Source: Curtobacterium sp. UNCCL20 (lineage in GTDB: Bacteria; Actinomycetota; Actinomycetes; Actinomycetales; Microbacteriaceae). Taken from it: a stretch of DNA of 64,000 bases. This document shows, piece by piece, positions 31,210 to 39,521 of this stretch. The DNA is taken from contig NZ_FNKG01000004.1 in assembly GCF_900101675.1 (NCBI RefSeq), forward strand, positions 62,001-126,000. Reading direction: 5' to 3'. Made by a program: the position numbers and the translations under genes. Within the stretch, counting starts at the first letter, position 1, and every line of letters starts with the position of its first letter. The notes under the pieces are model-generated. The model was not told the DNA's origin, did no database searches, and saw only the letters and a list, made by a program, of their open reading frames with translations.

Positions 31210-33341
31210 CTTTTCAGTCTCCCGGCCCGGGTCGACGTCTCGAAGGAGACGGGATTTTCGATGATCACTTGCTGCAGACTGTCTGCGCCCTCGCGTCCCC
31301 AGCTGATCAAGAATACCGAACCCCGTTCCGATGTGCCATCAAACTGGATTTCGCGTTTGAGATACACCGGGGTGGAGGGATCTTCGCGGAGCAGTCGACT
31401 GATGTCGTTCTCGACCCTCCGAACGTCGCCGAGATTGACAGCCCGTCCGTGCTCTGGCGTCAGATTGACTCCGAACGGAGATCCCCCGTGCTTCGCAGAC
31501 ACGATGTGACCTCCGTGGTCTTCCGGAAGTCGATCGGCACCGCCCGCGTACCGTTGCTCGCCCCCGTCACGAACGCGCTCTGACAGCGGGTACGAGCGAT
31601 CGATCAGGGCCTCCGACGTCGCAGGGCGGCCACGGTCGTCCGTGTAGTAAACCGCTCGGCGGTCCGTCAGCTCGTAACGGGTGTTCGGCTGCAGATTCTC
31701 ACGCTTGAGCGACGGATCGTCGTGCGCAACCCGCAAGACCGACTGGTCGTGGTCCGCCGGGACTCGCTGCCAATAGGCTTCACCGCTGCTCCGGGGCTCC
31801 TCCCCTACCGATGGCGAGCCATCGCCAGGACCGGAGGAGTGACTCCGGTCGATCGTTCCGGTGTTCGACTCAGCGCCCGACGACGACTCGGCGCGGTGCG
31901 CCCCATCCACGTGATCCGCCACCGAGTGCAACCAGTGCGACCCCGGCTCGGGATGCCCGACCTCGATGTGCGGCCGCCCGACCCCGAACCCGAACCCGTC
32001 CGGCGTGGCCACCGCGTGCTCGACGCTGACCTTCACGGTCGGGATCTTGTCCCCGAGCCACCGCAGCGCGTTCGCGAACCCACCCCGGCTCCCCGCGAGC
32101 AGGTCCGACGCCCCGGACAGCGCCTTGCCCGACAGGCTTCCGAGTGCGTCCCCGACCCGCACCATCGCGGTCCCGGCGGTGGCGAGCTTCGACCCGAACG
32201 CTGCGAGCTTGGACCCGTCCGCACCGAGCACGGCGAGCCGCGAGCCGAGCGCAGCGACCTTCGCCCCGGCGCCGACCTCGCCGGCACCGGGGATGAAGAG
32301 CGTCCCGATGTTGAACGCGGCGCCGCCGGCAGCGTGCGCCGGGTCGTCGCGCCAGTCCTCCGGGGATCCGACGAAGCCCTCGACGAGGGTCTTCTGCTGG
32401 TCCAGGATGCTCCGCGCGGTGTCGCTGACGACGTCCGGCAGGATGCCCTTCGGGAGCGCACCGGCGATCAGCAGCGGCGGGCTGCCCATCAGTGCGATGA
32501 GCCCGAGCGACTCCGCGAAGCCCTTCCAGGACTGCGCTGCCCAGTCACCGTCGCCCCACCCGCCGGTCTGCGAGTTGTAGCCGACCAGGCCACCGAGACC
32601 GTCGAGCGTCCCGTGCAGCGCGTCGTCCATCCCGGAGCTGAAGGACTCCGAGCAGGACTGGTCGCCGCGTCCGGTGCTCCCCCACGGCATCGGTTGATTC
32701 GCCTTGACCGCTGCGGTGTAGTCGACGGCCTGCACCTCGGCCAGGCACATGTCGGTACGGAGCCCGTTGATGGCATTGACGCACTCGGCGGAGGCGGCGG
32801 AGAGCTTCGTCTCCTGCTCGGCGACCTTGGTGAGCAGGTCGTTGTTCTCGTCGACGTACGGCGTGTACTCGTCCCAGCGCAGGTGGGCGTCGTCGAACTG
32901 CTGCCCGAAGTTCTGGACCAGGCCGACGATGCCCTGGTTCGCCGGGTGCTCGGGATCCCACGGTCCGACGGTCTTGCCCTTGAGTGCCTTCGCGACGAAG
33001 GTCTCCGCCTCGGCCTTGAGCTCGACGAGCCGCTTCGCGATCGGTGCCACCGCCGTGGCGTAGTGGCTGAGGTGCGTGGACACCTTCTGCAGGGTCGCCG
33101 CGAGCGACGCGGTGTCCGTCTCGACCCCGTCCATCACGGTCAGCAGCTCGGCGGAGTCGGGGGTGGTGTAGCTGCCGCCGAGCTTCGCCCAGGCCGTCTT
33201 CACCGCGGACCCACGCGTCTGCACGTCGGTCGCCGAGGTCGAGAACGCCGTGCCGGCGCTATCGACCTGCTCCGCCTTGATGTTCGCGCCGGGGATCGCG
33301 GCCGGGTCGATCAGGCCGTCGGCCCGACACTGGCCCGTCAC
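31206..33341 (-). CDS. polymorphic toxin with C-terminal nuclease domain (type VII secretion-type)
   Basis: A 711-aa protein. Residues 1-230 are a helical WXG/LXG-like N-terminus ('GTAFSTSATDVQTRGSAVKT'). Residues 240-430 hold hydrophobic Gly/Ala segments ('SLGLIALMGSPPLLIAGALP', 'GGAAFNIGTLFIPGAGEVGA'). A Ser/Gly linker around 490-540 precedes the tip. The tip (~545-711) resembles a DNA/RNA non-specific endonuclease of the Endonuclease_NS_2 type, with the 'DHGGHIVSAKHGG' core (608-620) and 'NLTPEHGRAVNLG'. It is likely exported by a type VII system to attack competing cells. GTG 33341 overlaps the preceding gene (GTGA). GC content drops within the tip, suggesting tip exchange. Confidence 0.75.
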   Translation of the reverse strand: MTGQCRADGLIDPAAIPGANIKAEQVDSAGTAFSTSATDVQTRGSAVKTAWAKLGGSYTTPDSAELLTVMDGVETDTASLAATLQKVSTHLSHYATAVAPIAKRLVELKAEAETFVAKALKGKTVGPWDPEHPANQGIVGLVQNFGQQFDDAHLRWDEYTPYVDENNDLLTKVAEQETKLSAASAECVNAINGLRTDMCLAEVQAVDYTAAVKANQPMPWGSTGRGDQSCSESFSSGMDDALHGTLDGLGGLVGYNSQTGGWGDGDWAAQSWKGFAESLGLIALMGSPPLLIAGALPKGILPDVVSDTARSILDQQKTLVEGFVGSPEDWRDDPAHAAGGAAFNIGTLFIPGAGEVGAGAKVAALGSRLAVLGADGSKLAAFGSKLATAGTAMVRVGDALGSLSGKALSGASDLLAGSRGGFANALRWLGDKIPTVKVSVEHAVATPDGFGFGVGRPHIEVGHPEPGSHWLHSVADHVDGAHRAESSSGAESNTGTIDRSHSSGPGDGSPSVGEEPRSSGEAYWQRVPADHDQSVLRVAHDDPSLKRENLQPNTRYELTDRRAVYYTDDRGRPATSEALIDRSYPLSERVRDGGEQRYAGGADRLPEDHGGHIVSAKHGGSPFGVNLTPEHGRAVNLGDVRRVENDISRLLREDPSTPVYLKREIQFDGTSERGSVFLISWGREGADSLQQVIIENPVSFETSTRAGRLKS

Positions 33342-33697
33342 TGGTCACCACCCAGGTCGACACCGGAGAAGTCGCCGGTCCTGGAGGCACGGATCGCGTT
33401 GGCCTGTGCCGTCGCGGCCATCTCCTCGTCACCGTGGTAGTAGGCGAGGGTCGCGTTGGCAGCGCCGGCGAGGCCGGCGGTGATGTGGTTGCTGACACGG
33501 GTCAGGAGCGCCGAGTGGCTCTCGATGAGCGCAGCGACCGCTCCGGCGACCGCCTGGTCGTCGCCGACCGCGGAGGTGAGCGCGGCGTGCGCGTCGGCGA
33601 GGCCGTCGAACGCGGTGGACAGGCTCGTCGCGGCGCTCTCGGTGTCGGTGAGCGCGGTCTGCACACCCGCGGGCTCGATCTGCCACCCGTTCCCCAT
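33338..33697 (-). CDS. small WXG-superfamily-like protein (DUF6507-like) of the toxin locus
   Basis: A 119-aa helical protein starting 'MGNGWQIEPAGVQTALTDTE'. It resembles the small partner encoded just before type VII toxins in Actinobacteria and probably helps toxin export, by analogy with ESX partner proteins. ATG 33697 has AGGGGGA upstream. CCTGGAGGCACGG at 33380-33392, a variant of the repeat core, is in its coding region. Confidence 0.6.
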   Translation of the reverse strand: MGNGWQIEPAGVQTALTDTESAATSLSTAFDGLADAHAALTSAVGDDQAVAGAVAALIESHSALLTRVSNHITAGLAGAANATLAYYHGDEEMAATAQANAIRASRTGDFSGVDLGGDQ

Positions 33698-33727
33698 CGT
33701 TCCCCCTGGTCGTCCCGTTCGACTCGG

Positions 33728-34102
33728 TCAGTGTCCTGCTGCGGCGCGGGACACTGCCGTTCCCCCGGCGGCGTCCGCAGTGTTCCGCACGATCTGCTCG
33801 GCCGTCCCCCGGAACGGGGGTTGCGCGGCCGCGTGGATCTCGGTCCACCATAGCCGTTCGTCGCCCTCGGGCAGCGGGCGGGGCAATGGTCGCCCGAGCA
33901 GCCGTTCGGCGTCGACGGTGCTCTCGAGCCGTCGGGACTGGAAGAGCGTGAGGAGCACGACGCCGCCCGCGTCGACGAGCTGCAGCGCATCGCCGTCCCA
34001 GAGCTGCCGGACGCCGATGTCCGGGTCCACCTCGGCGGCACCGCTCAGGACGGCCACGGCATCGACGTGCTGACCGGACAGGATCACCCACTCGGCGCTC
34101 AT
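33728..34102 (-). CDS. toxin-locus protein of unknown function
   Basis: A 124-aa protein with no recognised domain; 'DPDIGVRQLWDGDALQLVDA' and 'LFQSRRLESTVDAERLLG' look like an alpha/beta fold. It is translationally coupled to the DUF6177-like gene (ATGA) and lies 30 bp before the WXG-like gene. Conserved order suggests an accessory of toxin export or expression. Confidence 0.55.
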   Translation of the reverse strand: MSAEWVILSGQHVDAVAVLSGAAEVDPDIGVRQLWDGDALQLVDAGGVVLLTLFQSRRLESTVDAERLLGRPLPRPLPEGDERLWWTEIHAAAQPPFRGTAEQIVRNTADAAGGTAVSRAAAGH

Positions 34103-35133
34103 GCGCGCGCCCCGGCCCCGAGCAACTCGACGACCCGCGGCCCGAGCGCGTTGCCGAGCTCGGCGAGCCGACGCCAGCGCGCCTCCACCTCGGCACCGCC
34201 GGTCAGCCCGGGCTGCGGCGGGGTGAAGTCGAGGACGAGGGACGGCACGCGCGGCGGCCCGACGACCATCGCTCCCGGCGGCAGGGCGGCCGGATCGATG
34301 CTGAGGTCGCGCAACGCGGCGGCGCCGACGATCGCGCCCAGGGGCACGGGCATGCCGATCTGACGCGCGGAGAGGGTCGTGTCCGGGTGGCCGGCCGACC
34401 GCCAGGCGGTCCCCAGCAGCACTCGCTGGCGACGCGCGAGTTCCGCGAGCACGCGCTCGGGTGAGGCAGCGTCAGGGACTTGCACCGCGCCTCCAGGCAG
34501 AGCCAACCGTGTCTCCTCCGTGACGCCCGTGGCGGACCGCTCGACCCGGATCTGGACCGCGGCCACGCCGCTCTCGACCGGAGCGGTCGCGACCAGTCGG
34601 GTCGGGCGCGGAGCACGCCGACGGGCGAAGTCGGTGACGGCGGCGACGCTCCAGGCGATCGTCACGGGCTCGACCGTGCCCCAGCCGGACGGCGTCGTGC
34701 CCGCGAGGCCCTCAAGCAGCAGCTCGGCGGTCCGACCGATGCCGGTCTGCTCGGTGGCCGGGTGGTGGACGGAGACGACGACCTCGGTCCAAGGCACCTC
34801 GTCGGCGCCGAGCCGTGTCGACCGGGGCGACGCCTGCGGCGAGAGCATGGCGGTCGCGACGTCGTCCGCCGTGGTGGGCGATCCGGCGGCGCGGTAGCGG
34901 TCGCCCTCGCGTACGATCCAGGCGCTGCCGGTGCGGCGGAGCATGGCGAGCATCGCGGTGGTGATGCGGCTCGTCGGCGGGGTGAGCAGCACGAACGCGA
35001 GACCGGCGGCGCGGGTGTCGAGCACGAGACCCGTGCGCGCGGAGGAGAGTTCGACCACGGCGGCATCGGTCTCGCTGACCACGAAGCCTGGTCCGATGGC
35101 GTCGACGAGCGGGTGCGCGAGGGTGTCGTCCAC
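34099..35133 (-). CDS. DUF6177-like protein, first gene of the toxin operon
   Basis: A 344-aa soluble protein ('HPLVDAIGPGFVVSETDAAV', 'SRITTAMLAMLRRTGSAWIV', 'PGAMVVGPPRVPSLVLDFTP'). I associate it with the DUF6177 family, which occurs next to type VII-linked toxins in Actinobacteria; biochemical function is unknown. The reverse repeat core CACCGCGCCTCCAGGCAG lies in frame at 34483-34500. A 54-bp palindrome lies just upstream. Confidence 0.6.
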   Translation of the reverse strand: MDDTLAHPLVDAIGPGFVVSETDAAVVELSSARTGLVLDTRAAGLAFVLLTPPTSRITTAMLAMLRRTGSAWIVREGDRYRAAGSPTTADDVATAMLSPQASPRSTRLGADEVPWTEVVVSVHHPATEQTGIGRTAELLLEGLAGTTPSGWGTVEPVTIAWSVAAVTDFARRRAPRPTRLVATAPVESGVAAVQIRVERSATGVTEETRLALPGGAVQVPDAASPERVLAELARRQRVLLGTAWRSAGHPDTTLSARQIGMPVPLGAIVGAAALRDLSIDPAALPPGAMVVGPPRVPSLVLDFTPPQPGLTGGAEVEARWRRLAELGNALGPRVVELLGAGARA

Positions 35134-35163
35134 GCGGGAACCCTACCGGGCGGGGACCTGTCT

Positions 35164-35217
35164 GACTCGGAACGACAACTCCGATGTCGTACGACGTCGG
35201 AGTCGTCGTTCCGAGTC
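35164..35217. repeat. 54-bp near-perfect palindrome upstream of the toxin operon
   Basis: The arms GACTCGGAACGAC and GTCGTTCCGAGTC match exactly, and pairing continues inward to a GTCGTACGAC centre. It begins 30 bp before the DUF6177-like start codon. It could be a terminator, a recombination site or an operator. Confidence 0.65.
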
Positions 35218-35240
35218 CGCCCGGCCCCACAGCGCCCACA

Positions 35241-35288
35241 CACGACGACGGGCCCCGCGCTGCTGTGTGCGCGGGGCCCGTCGTCGTG
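35241..35288 (-). terminator. terminator of amtB
   Basis: A perfect 20-bp stem (CACGACGACGGGCCCCGCGC and its complement) with an 8-nt loop, 15 bp after the amtB stop. Confidence 0.75.
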
Positions 35289-35303
35289 CGGAAGGTGCAG
35301 GTG

Positions 35304-36581
35304 CTACCGGACGTCGACCGGGGTGCGGTCGGCCTCCTCGTAGAGGACGTAGCCCTCTTCGCCGTGGACGGCCGTGTCGATGCCCGCGACCTCGTCCTCG
35401 GTCTTGACGCGGAAGCCCATCGTCTTCTCGATGACGAACCCGATGATGAAGGCGAGGACGAACGAGTACGCACCGACGGCGCCGGCGGCCGCGGCCTGCT
35501 TGCCGAGCTGCGCGAACGAGCTGGAGTAGATCAGACCGGTCTCGTTGGCGAAGAATCCGAGGTACAGCGTGCCGAAGATGCCGCCGACCAGGTGGACACC
35601 CACGACGTCGAGCGAGTCGTCGAAGCCGAGCTTGTACTTGAGGTCGATCGCGAAGCAGCAGACGATGCCTGCGAGGAAGCCGAGCAGGATGCCCCAGCCC
35701 GGGGTCAGGTTCGCGCAGGCCGGGGTGATCGCGACGAGACCGGCGACGGCCCCCGAGGCGGCACCGACCGACGTGGCTTTGCCGTCCTTGAGCTTCTCGA
35801 CGAGCAGCCAACCGAGGACAGCCGCGGCGGGAGCGGCGAGCGTGTTGATCCAGGCGAGGGCGGCGACGCCGTTCGCCGCGCCGGACGACCCGGCGTTGAA
35901 CCCGAACCAGCCGAACCAGAGGATCGCGGCACCGAGGAGCACGAACGGCGGGTTGTGCGGCTTGTGCGCTCCCTTGGCGAACCCGACGCGCTTGCCGAGC
36001 ACCAGGGCGAGGGCGAGACCTGCGGCACCGGCGTTGATGTGCACTGCGGTGCCACCGGCGAAGTCGATCACGCCCCAGGTCGCGGCCCAGCCGGAGGTGA
36101 GGTTGAAGACCCACGAGGCGACCGGGAAGTAGACGACCGTGACCCAGATGCCCGCGAAGACCATCCAGGCGCCGAACTTGGCGCGGTCGGCGATCGCGCC
36201 GGAGATCAGCGCCACGGTGATGATCGCGAAGGTCGCCTGGAAGCCGACGAAGGCGAGGTCCGGGTAGGTCGCGGCGAGCTTCGTCGCCTGCGACTGCTCG
36301 AACGCCTGGCCGAGGCCGATCTGGTTCCAGTCGATGCTGAAGAACCCGACGATGCCGCTCACCGCCGTGTGCGGGCCGGTGTTGGCGAATGCGATCGCGT
36401 AACCGAACAGCACCCAGAGGACGCCGACGATCGCGATCGCCCCGAAGGACATCATCATCATGCTGATGACGGACTTCGCCTTGACGAGTCCGCCGTAGAA
36501 GAACGCCAGGCCCGGTGTCATGAACAGCACGAGTGCCGCCATGATCAACAGGAAGCCGGTTTGGCCCTGATCAAGCATCAT
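35304..36581 (-). CDS. amtB: ammonium transporter AmtB
   Basis: A 425-aa channel with 11 predicted membrane helices. The pore histidines are recognisable in 'GGTAVHINAGAAG' and 'VVGVHLVGGIFGTL', and the N-terminal 'MTPGLAFFYGGLVKAK' is typical. It takes up ammonium when nitrogen is scarce. The usual glnB/glnK neighbour is absent. Two GlnR-type boxes upstream indicate nitrogen control. GAGAGGTGA precedes ATG 36581. Confidence 0.95.
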   Translation of the reverse strand: MMLDQGQTGFLLIMAALVLFMTPGLAFFYGGLVKAKSVISMMMMSFGAIAIVGVLWVLFGYAIAFANTGPHTAVSGIVGFFSIDWNQIGLGQAFEQSQATKLAATYPDLAFVGFQATFAIITVALISGAIADRAKFGAWMVFAGIWVTVVYFPVASWVFNLTSGWAATWGVIDFAGGTAVHINAGAAGLALALVLGKRVGFAKGAHKPHNPPFVLLGAAILWFGWFGFNAGSSGAANGVAALAWINTLAAPAAAVLGWLLVEKLKDGKATSVGAASGAVAGLVAITPACANLTPGWGILLGFLAGIVCCFAIDLKYKLGFDDSLDVVGVHLVGGIFGTLYLGFFANETGLIYSSSFAQLGKQAAAAGAVGAYSFVLAFIIGFVIEKTMGFRVKTEDEVAGIDTAVHGEEGYVLYEEADRTPVDVR

Positions 36582-36924
36582 TCACCTCTCGATTGCACCT
36601 GCGGCTCTTGGACCGCTTCGGGTGTGACGAGTCTGGCGAGGTGAGGTTTCACGAGGGAGCACGAAGTGTTTCGCGGGTGTAACGCGAGGGCCCGCTGTGT
36701 AAACGTCGTGTTTCGTCCGGCGGACAGTCCCCTGGACGGGGGCCACGAGTCGCGGCAGTCCGTCCGGACGGTTCCCGACAGGCGTCGCGCATCGCGCTCT
36801 GGTGGCGACCGGCGACGGGCCTGGAGGCGCGGCGCAGGCCAGCCACGGGCCTCCAGTCCGGCTGCGGAGCCGGGTGCACGCAACGCGCCGACGACCGGAA
36901 TGCGCCCCGCGGGCGCGCCGCGCG
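36582..36924. other. regulatory spacer between zapE and amtB
   Basis: No gene. It contains the GlnR-type boxes (36668-36714) and, at 36821-36856, a palindrome with CTGGAGGCGCGG and GGGCCTCCAG arms that probably ends the zapE side. Confidence 0.6.
36668..36714 (-). promoter_or_regulatory. two GlnR-type operator boxes upstream of amtB
   Basis: Minus strand: GAAAC-n6-TTTAC (36714-36699) and GTTAC-n6-GAAAC (36683-36668). The actinobacterial GlnR consensus is gTnAC-n6-GaAAC. They lie 85-135 bp before the amtB start. Confidence 0.6.
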
Positions 36925-37929
36925 TCAGGCGCGGGACAGTGCGACCACGCGACTCGCCGCGCGGAGGTACTTCTTCCGGTACCCGCCGCCGAGCATCGAC
37001 TCGGGGTACACCTGGTCGAGCGGCGTGCCGGAGGCGACGATCCGCACCTGCCCGTCGTACAGCCGGTCGACGAGGGCGACCCAGCGGAGCGCGTCGGTCT
37101 GGTCGGTGAACGGCTGCACGTCCGTGAGCCCGACGGCGTCGAGGTCCTCGACCAGCGCGACGTACTTCGACGGGTGCACCGATCCGAGGTGGTCGACGAC
37201 GGAGCGGAAGTCGTCGAGCGTGACGGCGCCCTCCGGCAGCGACCCGGGGACGTCGGTCACGACACGGGCGGACTCGTCGACCGCACGGCGACGGTAGTCG
37301 AGGCCGTCGATGCGGAGCGTGTCGAACCGGTCGGACATCGCCTGGATCTCGCGGAGGAAGTCCTGCGCCGCGAAGCGTCCCTCGCCGAGCGCCCCGGGCG
37401 GCGTGTTCGACGTCGCCGCGAACCGGGTGCCGCTCTCGGACAGCTCCTTGATGAGGCGCGTCATCACCATGGTGTCGCCCGGGTCGTCGAGCTCGAACTC
37501 GTCGATGCAGACGAGCGCGGTCCCGCGCAGCAGGTCGATGGTGCCCTGGAACCCGAGCGCGCCGACGAGCGCGGTGTACTCGATGAAGGTGCCGAACGTC
37601 TTGCGCCCGGAGGCCGCGTGGTATGCCGCGGCGAGCAGGTGGGTCTTGCCGACGCCGAACCCGCCGTCGAGGTAGACGCCCGACTTCGCGGTCGTGTCCG
37701 CAGCGGGCTTGCGGCGCCCGAAGAGGCCGCGGCGCGGGGCCTCGGCCGGCGACGAGGCCACGAAGGCCTCGACCGTGTCGCGCACCTCGGCCTGCGACGG
37801 GTAGTCGGGGTCCGGCCGGTACGAGGCGAACGACGCGTCCGCGAACTGGGGCGGCGGGACCAGCGCCGCAGCCATCTGCTGCGGGGTCACCTGCGGGTCA
37901 CGGTCGACGAGACGGGCTGGTTGTGGCAA
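36925..37929 (-). CDS. zapE: cell division ATPase ZapE (AFG1-like)
   Basis: A 334-aa AAA+ ATPase of the AFG1/ZapE family. Walker A is 'GGFGVGKTHLLAA' and Walker B-like 'ALVCIDEFELDD', followed by 'NTPPGALGEGRFAAQDF', a family-specific region. In E. coli ZapE helps constrict the Z ring under stress. TTG 37929 is chosen because GGAGGG lies about 8 nt upstream and the resulting N-terminus 'PQPARLVDRDPQVTPQQM' fits homologues. The frame extends to 38013 without support. Confidence 0.85.
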   Translation of the reverse strand: MPQPARLVDRDPQVTPQQMAAALVPPPQFADASFASYRPDPDYPSQAEVRDTVEAFVASSPAEAPRRGLFGRRKPAADTTAKSGVYLDGGFGVGKTHLLAAAYHAASGRKTFGTFIEYTALVGALGFQGTIDLLRGTALVCIDEFELDDPGDTMVMTRLIKELSESGTRFAATSNTPPGALGEGRFAAQDFLREIQAMSDRFDTLRIDGLDYRRRAVDESARVVTDVPGSLPEGAVTLDDFRSVVDHLGSVHPSKYVALVEDLDAVGLTDVQPFTDQTDALRWVALVDRLYDGQVRIVASGTPLDQVYPESMLGGGYRKKYLRAASRVVALSRA

Positions 37930-38077
37930 CTGCGGGACCCTCCGGGAAGCATGTCGTGCGGTGTCACGTTGCAGGAGGCGACGGCACGTCCGCGTACCGT
38001 TGCCCAGAGGCACCGACCACCGATCCTAGTCCGGTGCCGTCACGACGATCCGTCGCCAGTACACAGGAGGTACCCCG

Positions 38078-38983
38078 ATGACCGCACCGGTCGACCAGTC
38101 CGAGAAGTTCACCGCCTACGCGCACCCCGAGCGCCTCGTCTCGACGGAGTGGCTGCAGGAACAGCTGGACGCCGGCACGCCCGACCTGGTGGTCGTCGAG
38201 TCCGACGAGGACGTCCTGCTGTACGAGACCGGGCACATCCCCGGCGCGGTGAAGATCGACTGGCACACCGACCTCAACGACCCGGTCCTGCGCGACTACA
38301 TCGACGGTGAGGCGTTCGCGGAGCTCCTCGGCAGCGAGGGCATCGGCCGCGAGACCACCGTGGTCATCTACGGCGACAAGAACAACTGGTGGGCCGCCTA
38401 CACGCTCTGGGTCTTCTCGCTCTTCGGCCACGAGGACGTCCGCCTGCTCGACGGCGGCCGCGCGAAGTGGATCGCCGAGGACCGTGCGCTCACCACCGAC
38501 GCCACCGAGGTCACGCCGGTCGAGTACCCGATCGTGGACCGGATCGACACCGAGATCCGCGCGTACAAGGACGACGTCCTGGCGCACCTCGGCAAGCCCC
38601 TCATCGACGTGCGGAGCCCCGCCGAGTACGACGGCTCGCGCACCACGGCCCCGGACTACCCGGAGGAGGGTGCCCTCCGTGGTGGCCACGTCCCCACGGC
38701 CGTGAACATCCCCTGGGCCACCGCCGCGGCCCCCGACGGCACCTTCAAGTCCCGCGAGGAACTCGACGCGATCTACCGCGACGGCGCGGGCATCGGTGAC
38801 GCCGACGAGGTCATCGCGTACTGCCGCATCGGCGAGCGGTCGAGCCACACCTGGTTCGTCCTGCAGCACCTGCTCGGCTACGAGAACGTCAGGAACTACG
38901 ACGGCTCCTGGACCGAGTGGGGCAGCGCCGTCCGCGTCCCGATCGCGCAGGGAGCCGAGCCGGGTACGCTGCCGAACCGATGA
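38078..38983 (+). CDS. thiosulfate sulfurtransferase (two-domain rhodanese)
   Basis: A 301-aa protein with two rhodanese domains. The first (~20-140) is inactive; the second (~165-295) has the catalytic Cys249 in the loop 'CRIGERS'. It moves sulfane sulfur between donors. Actinobacterial relatives are often named SseA and stand before sufE, as here. AGGAGGTA lies 6 nt before ATG 38078. The stop overlaps the sufE start (ATGA). Confidence 0.9.
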   Translation: MTAPVDQSEKFTAYAHPERLVSTEWLQEQLDAGTPDLVVVESDEDVLLYETGHIPGAVKIDWHTDLNDPVLRDYIDGEAFAELLGSEGIGRETTVVIYGDKNNWWAAYTLWVFSLFGHEDVRLLDGGRAKWIAEDRALTTDATEVTPVEYPIVDRIDTEIRAYKDDVLAHLGKPLIDVRSPAEYDGSRTTAPDYPEEGALRGGHVPTAVNIPWATAAAPDGTFKSREELDAIYRDGAGIGDADEVIAYCRIGERSSHTWFVLQHLLGYENVRNYDGSWTEWGSAVRVPIAQGAEPGTLPNR

Positions 38984-39450
38984 GCGACACCACCGACCAG
39001 CACGACACGACCGCACTCCCCGAGGCGCTCGCGGAGATCCGCGACGACTTCCTCGAGCTCTCCCAGCAGGACCGGCTGCAGCTCCTCCTCGAGTTCTCGA
39101 ACGAGCTGCCGGCGCTGCCTGAGCGGCTGCAGGGCCACGAGGACGAGCTCGAACGCGTCGAGGAGTGCCAGTCTCCCGTGTTCATCACCGTCACGGTGGG
39201 CGAGGACGGCGACGCCCCCGACGTCGTCCGGATGCACGCCACGGCCCCGCGCGAGGCGCCGACCACGCGCGGCTTCGCCTCGATCCTCGCGCAGGGGCTC
39301 TCCGGCCTCACCGCCGCACAGGTGCTCGCCGTCCCGGCGGACTACCCGCTGACGCTCGGGCTGTCCGAGGCGGTCAGCCCGCTGCGGATCCGCGGCATGG
39401 TCGGGATGCTCGGCCGGGTGCAGCGGCAGGTCGCGGCCGCGGTCGCGTAG
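38980..39450 (+). CDS. sufE: SufE-family sulfur acceptor protein
   Basis: A 156-aa protein with the SufE active-site cysteine Cys63 in 'EECQSPVFI'. It accepts sulfur from a cysteine desulfurase for Fe-S cluster assembly. Translation is coupled to the rhodanese gene, suggesting the two pass sulfur to each other. The start is ATG 38980, not the earlier in-frame codon at 38917, which lies inside the rhodanese gene. Confidence 0.9.
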   Translation: MSDTTDQHDTTALPEALAEIRDDFLELSQQDRLQLLLEFSNELPALPERLQGHEDELERVEECQSPVFITVTVGEDGDAPDVVRMHATAPREAPTTRGFASILAQGLSGLTAAQVLAVPADYPLTLGLSEAVSPLRIRGMVGMLGRVQRQVAAAVA

Positions 39451-39467
39451 ACGCGACCACAGGACGG

Positions 39468-39505
39468 CCTGGAGGCGCGGTGCCAGCTGGCACCGCGCCT
39501 CCAGG
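39468..39505. terminator. 38-bp perfect palindrome of the CTGGAGGCGCGG family
   Basis: CCTGGAGGCGCGGTGCCAG is followed by its exact complement. It is the most complete copy in the window and lies between the convergent sufE and hydrolase genes. Confidence 0.7.
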
Positions 39506-39521
39506 CAGTCCTGTCCTGCGT

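Noticed and set aside
31206-35133. Locus as a prophage or phage tail cluster
   Set aside because: No capsid, terminase, integrase or tail genes; the WXG-like N-terminus, small partner and immunity gene fit a type VII-linked toxin.
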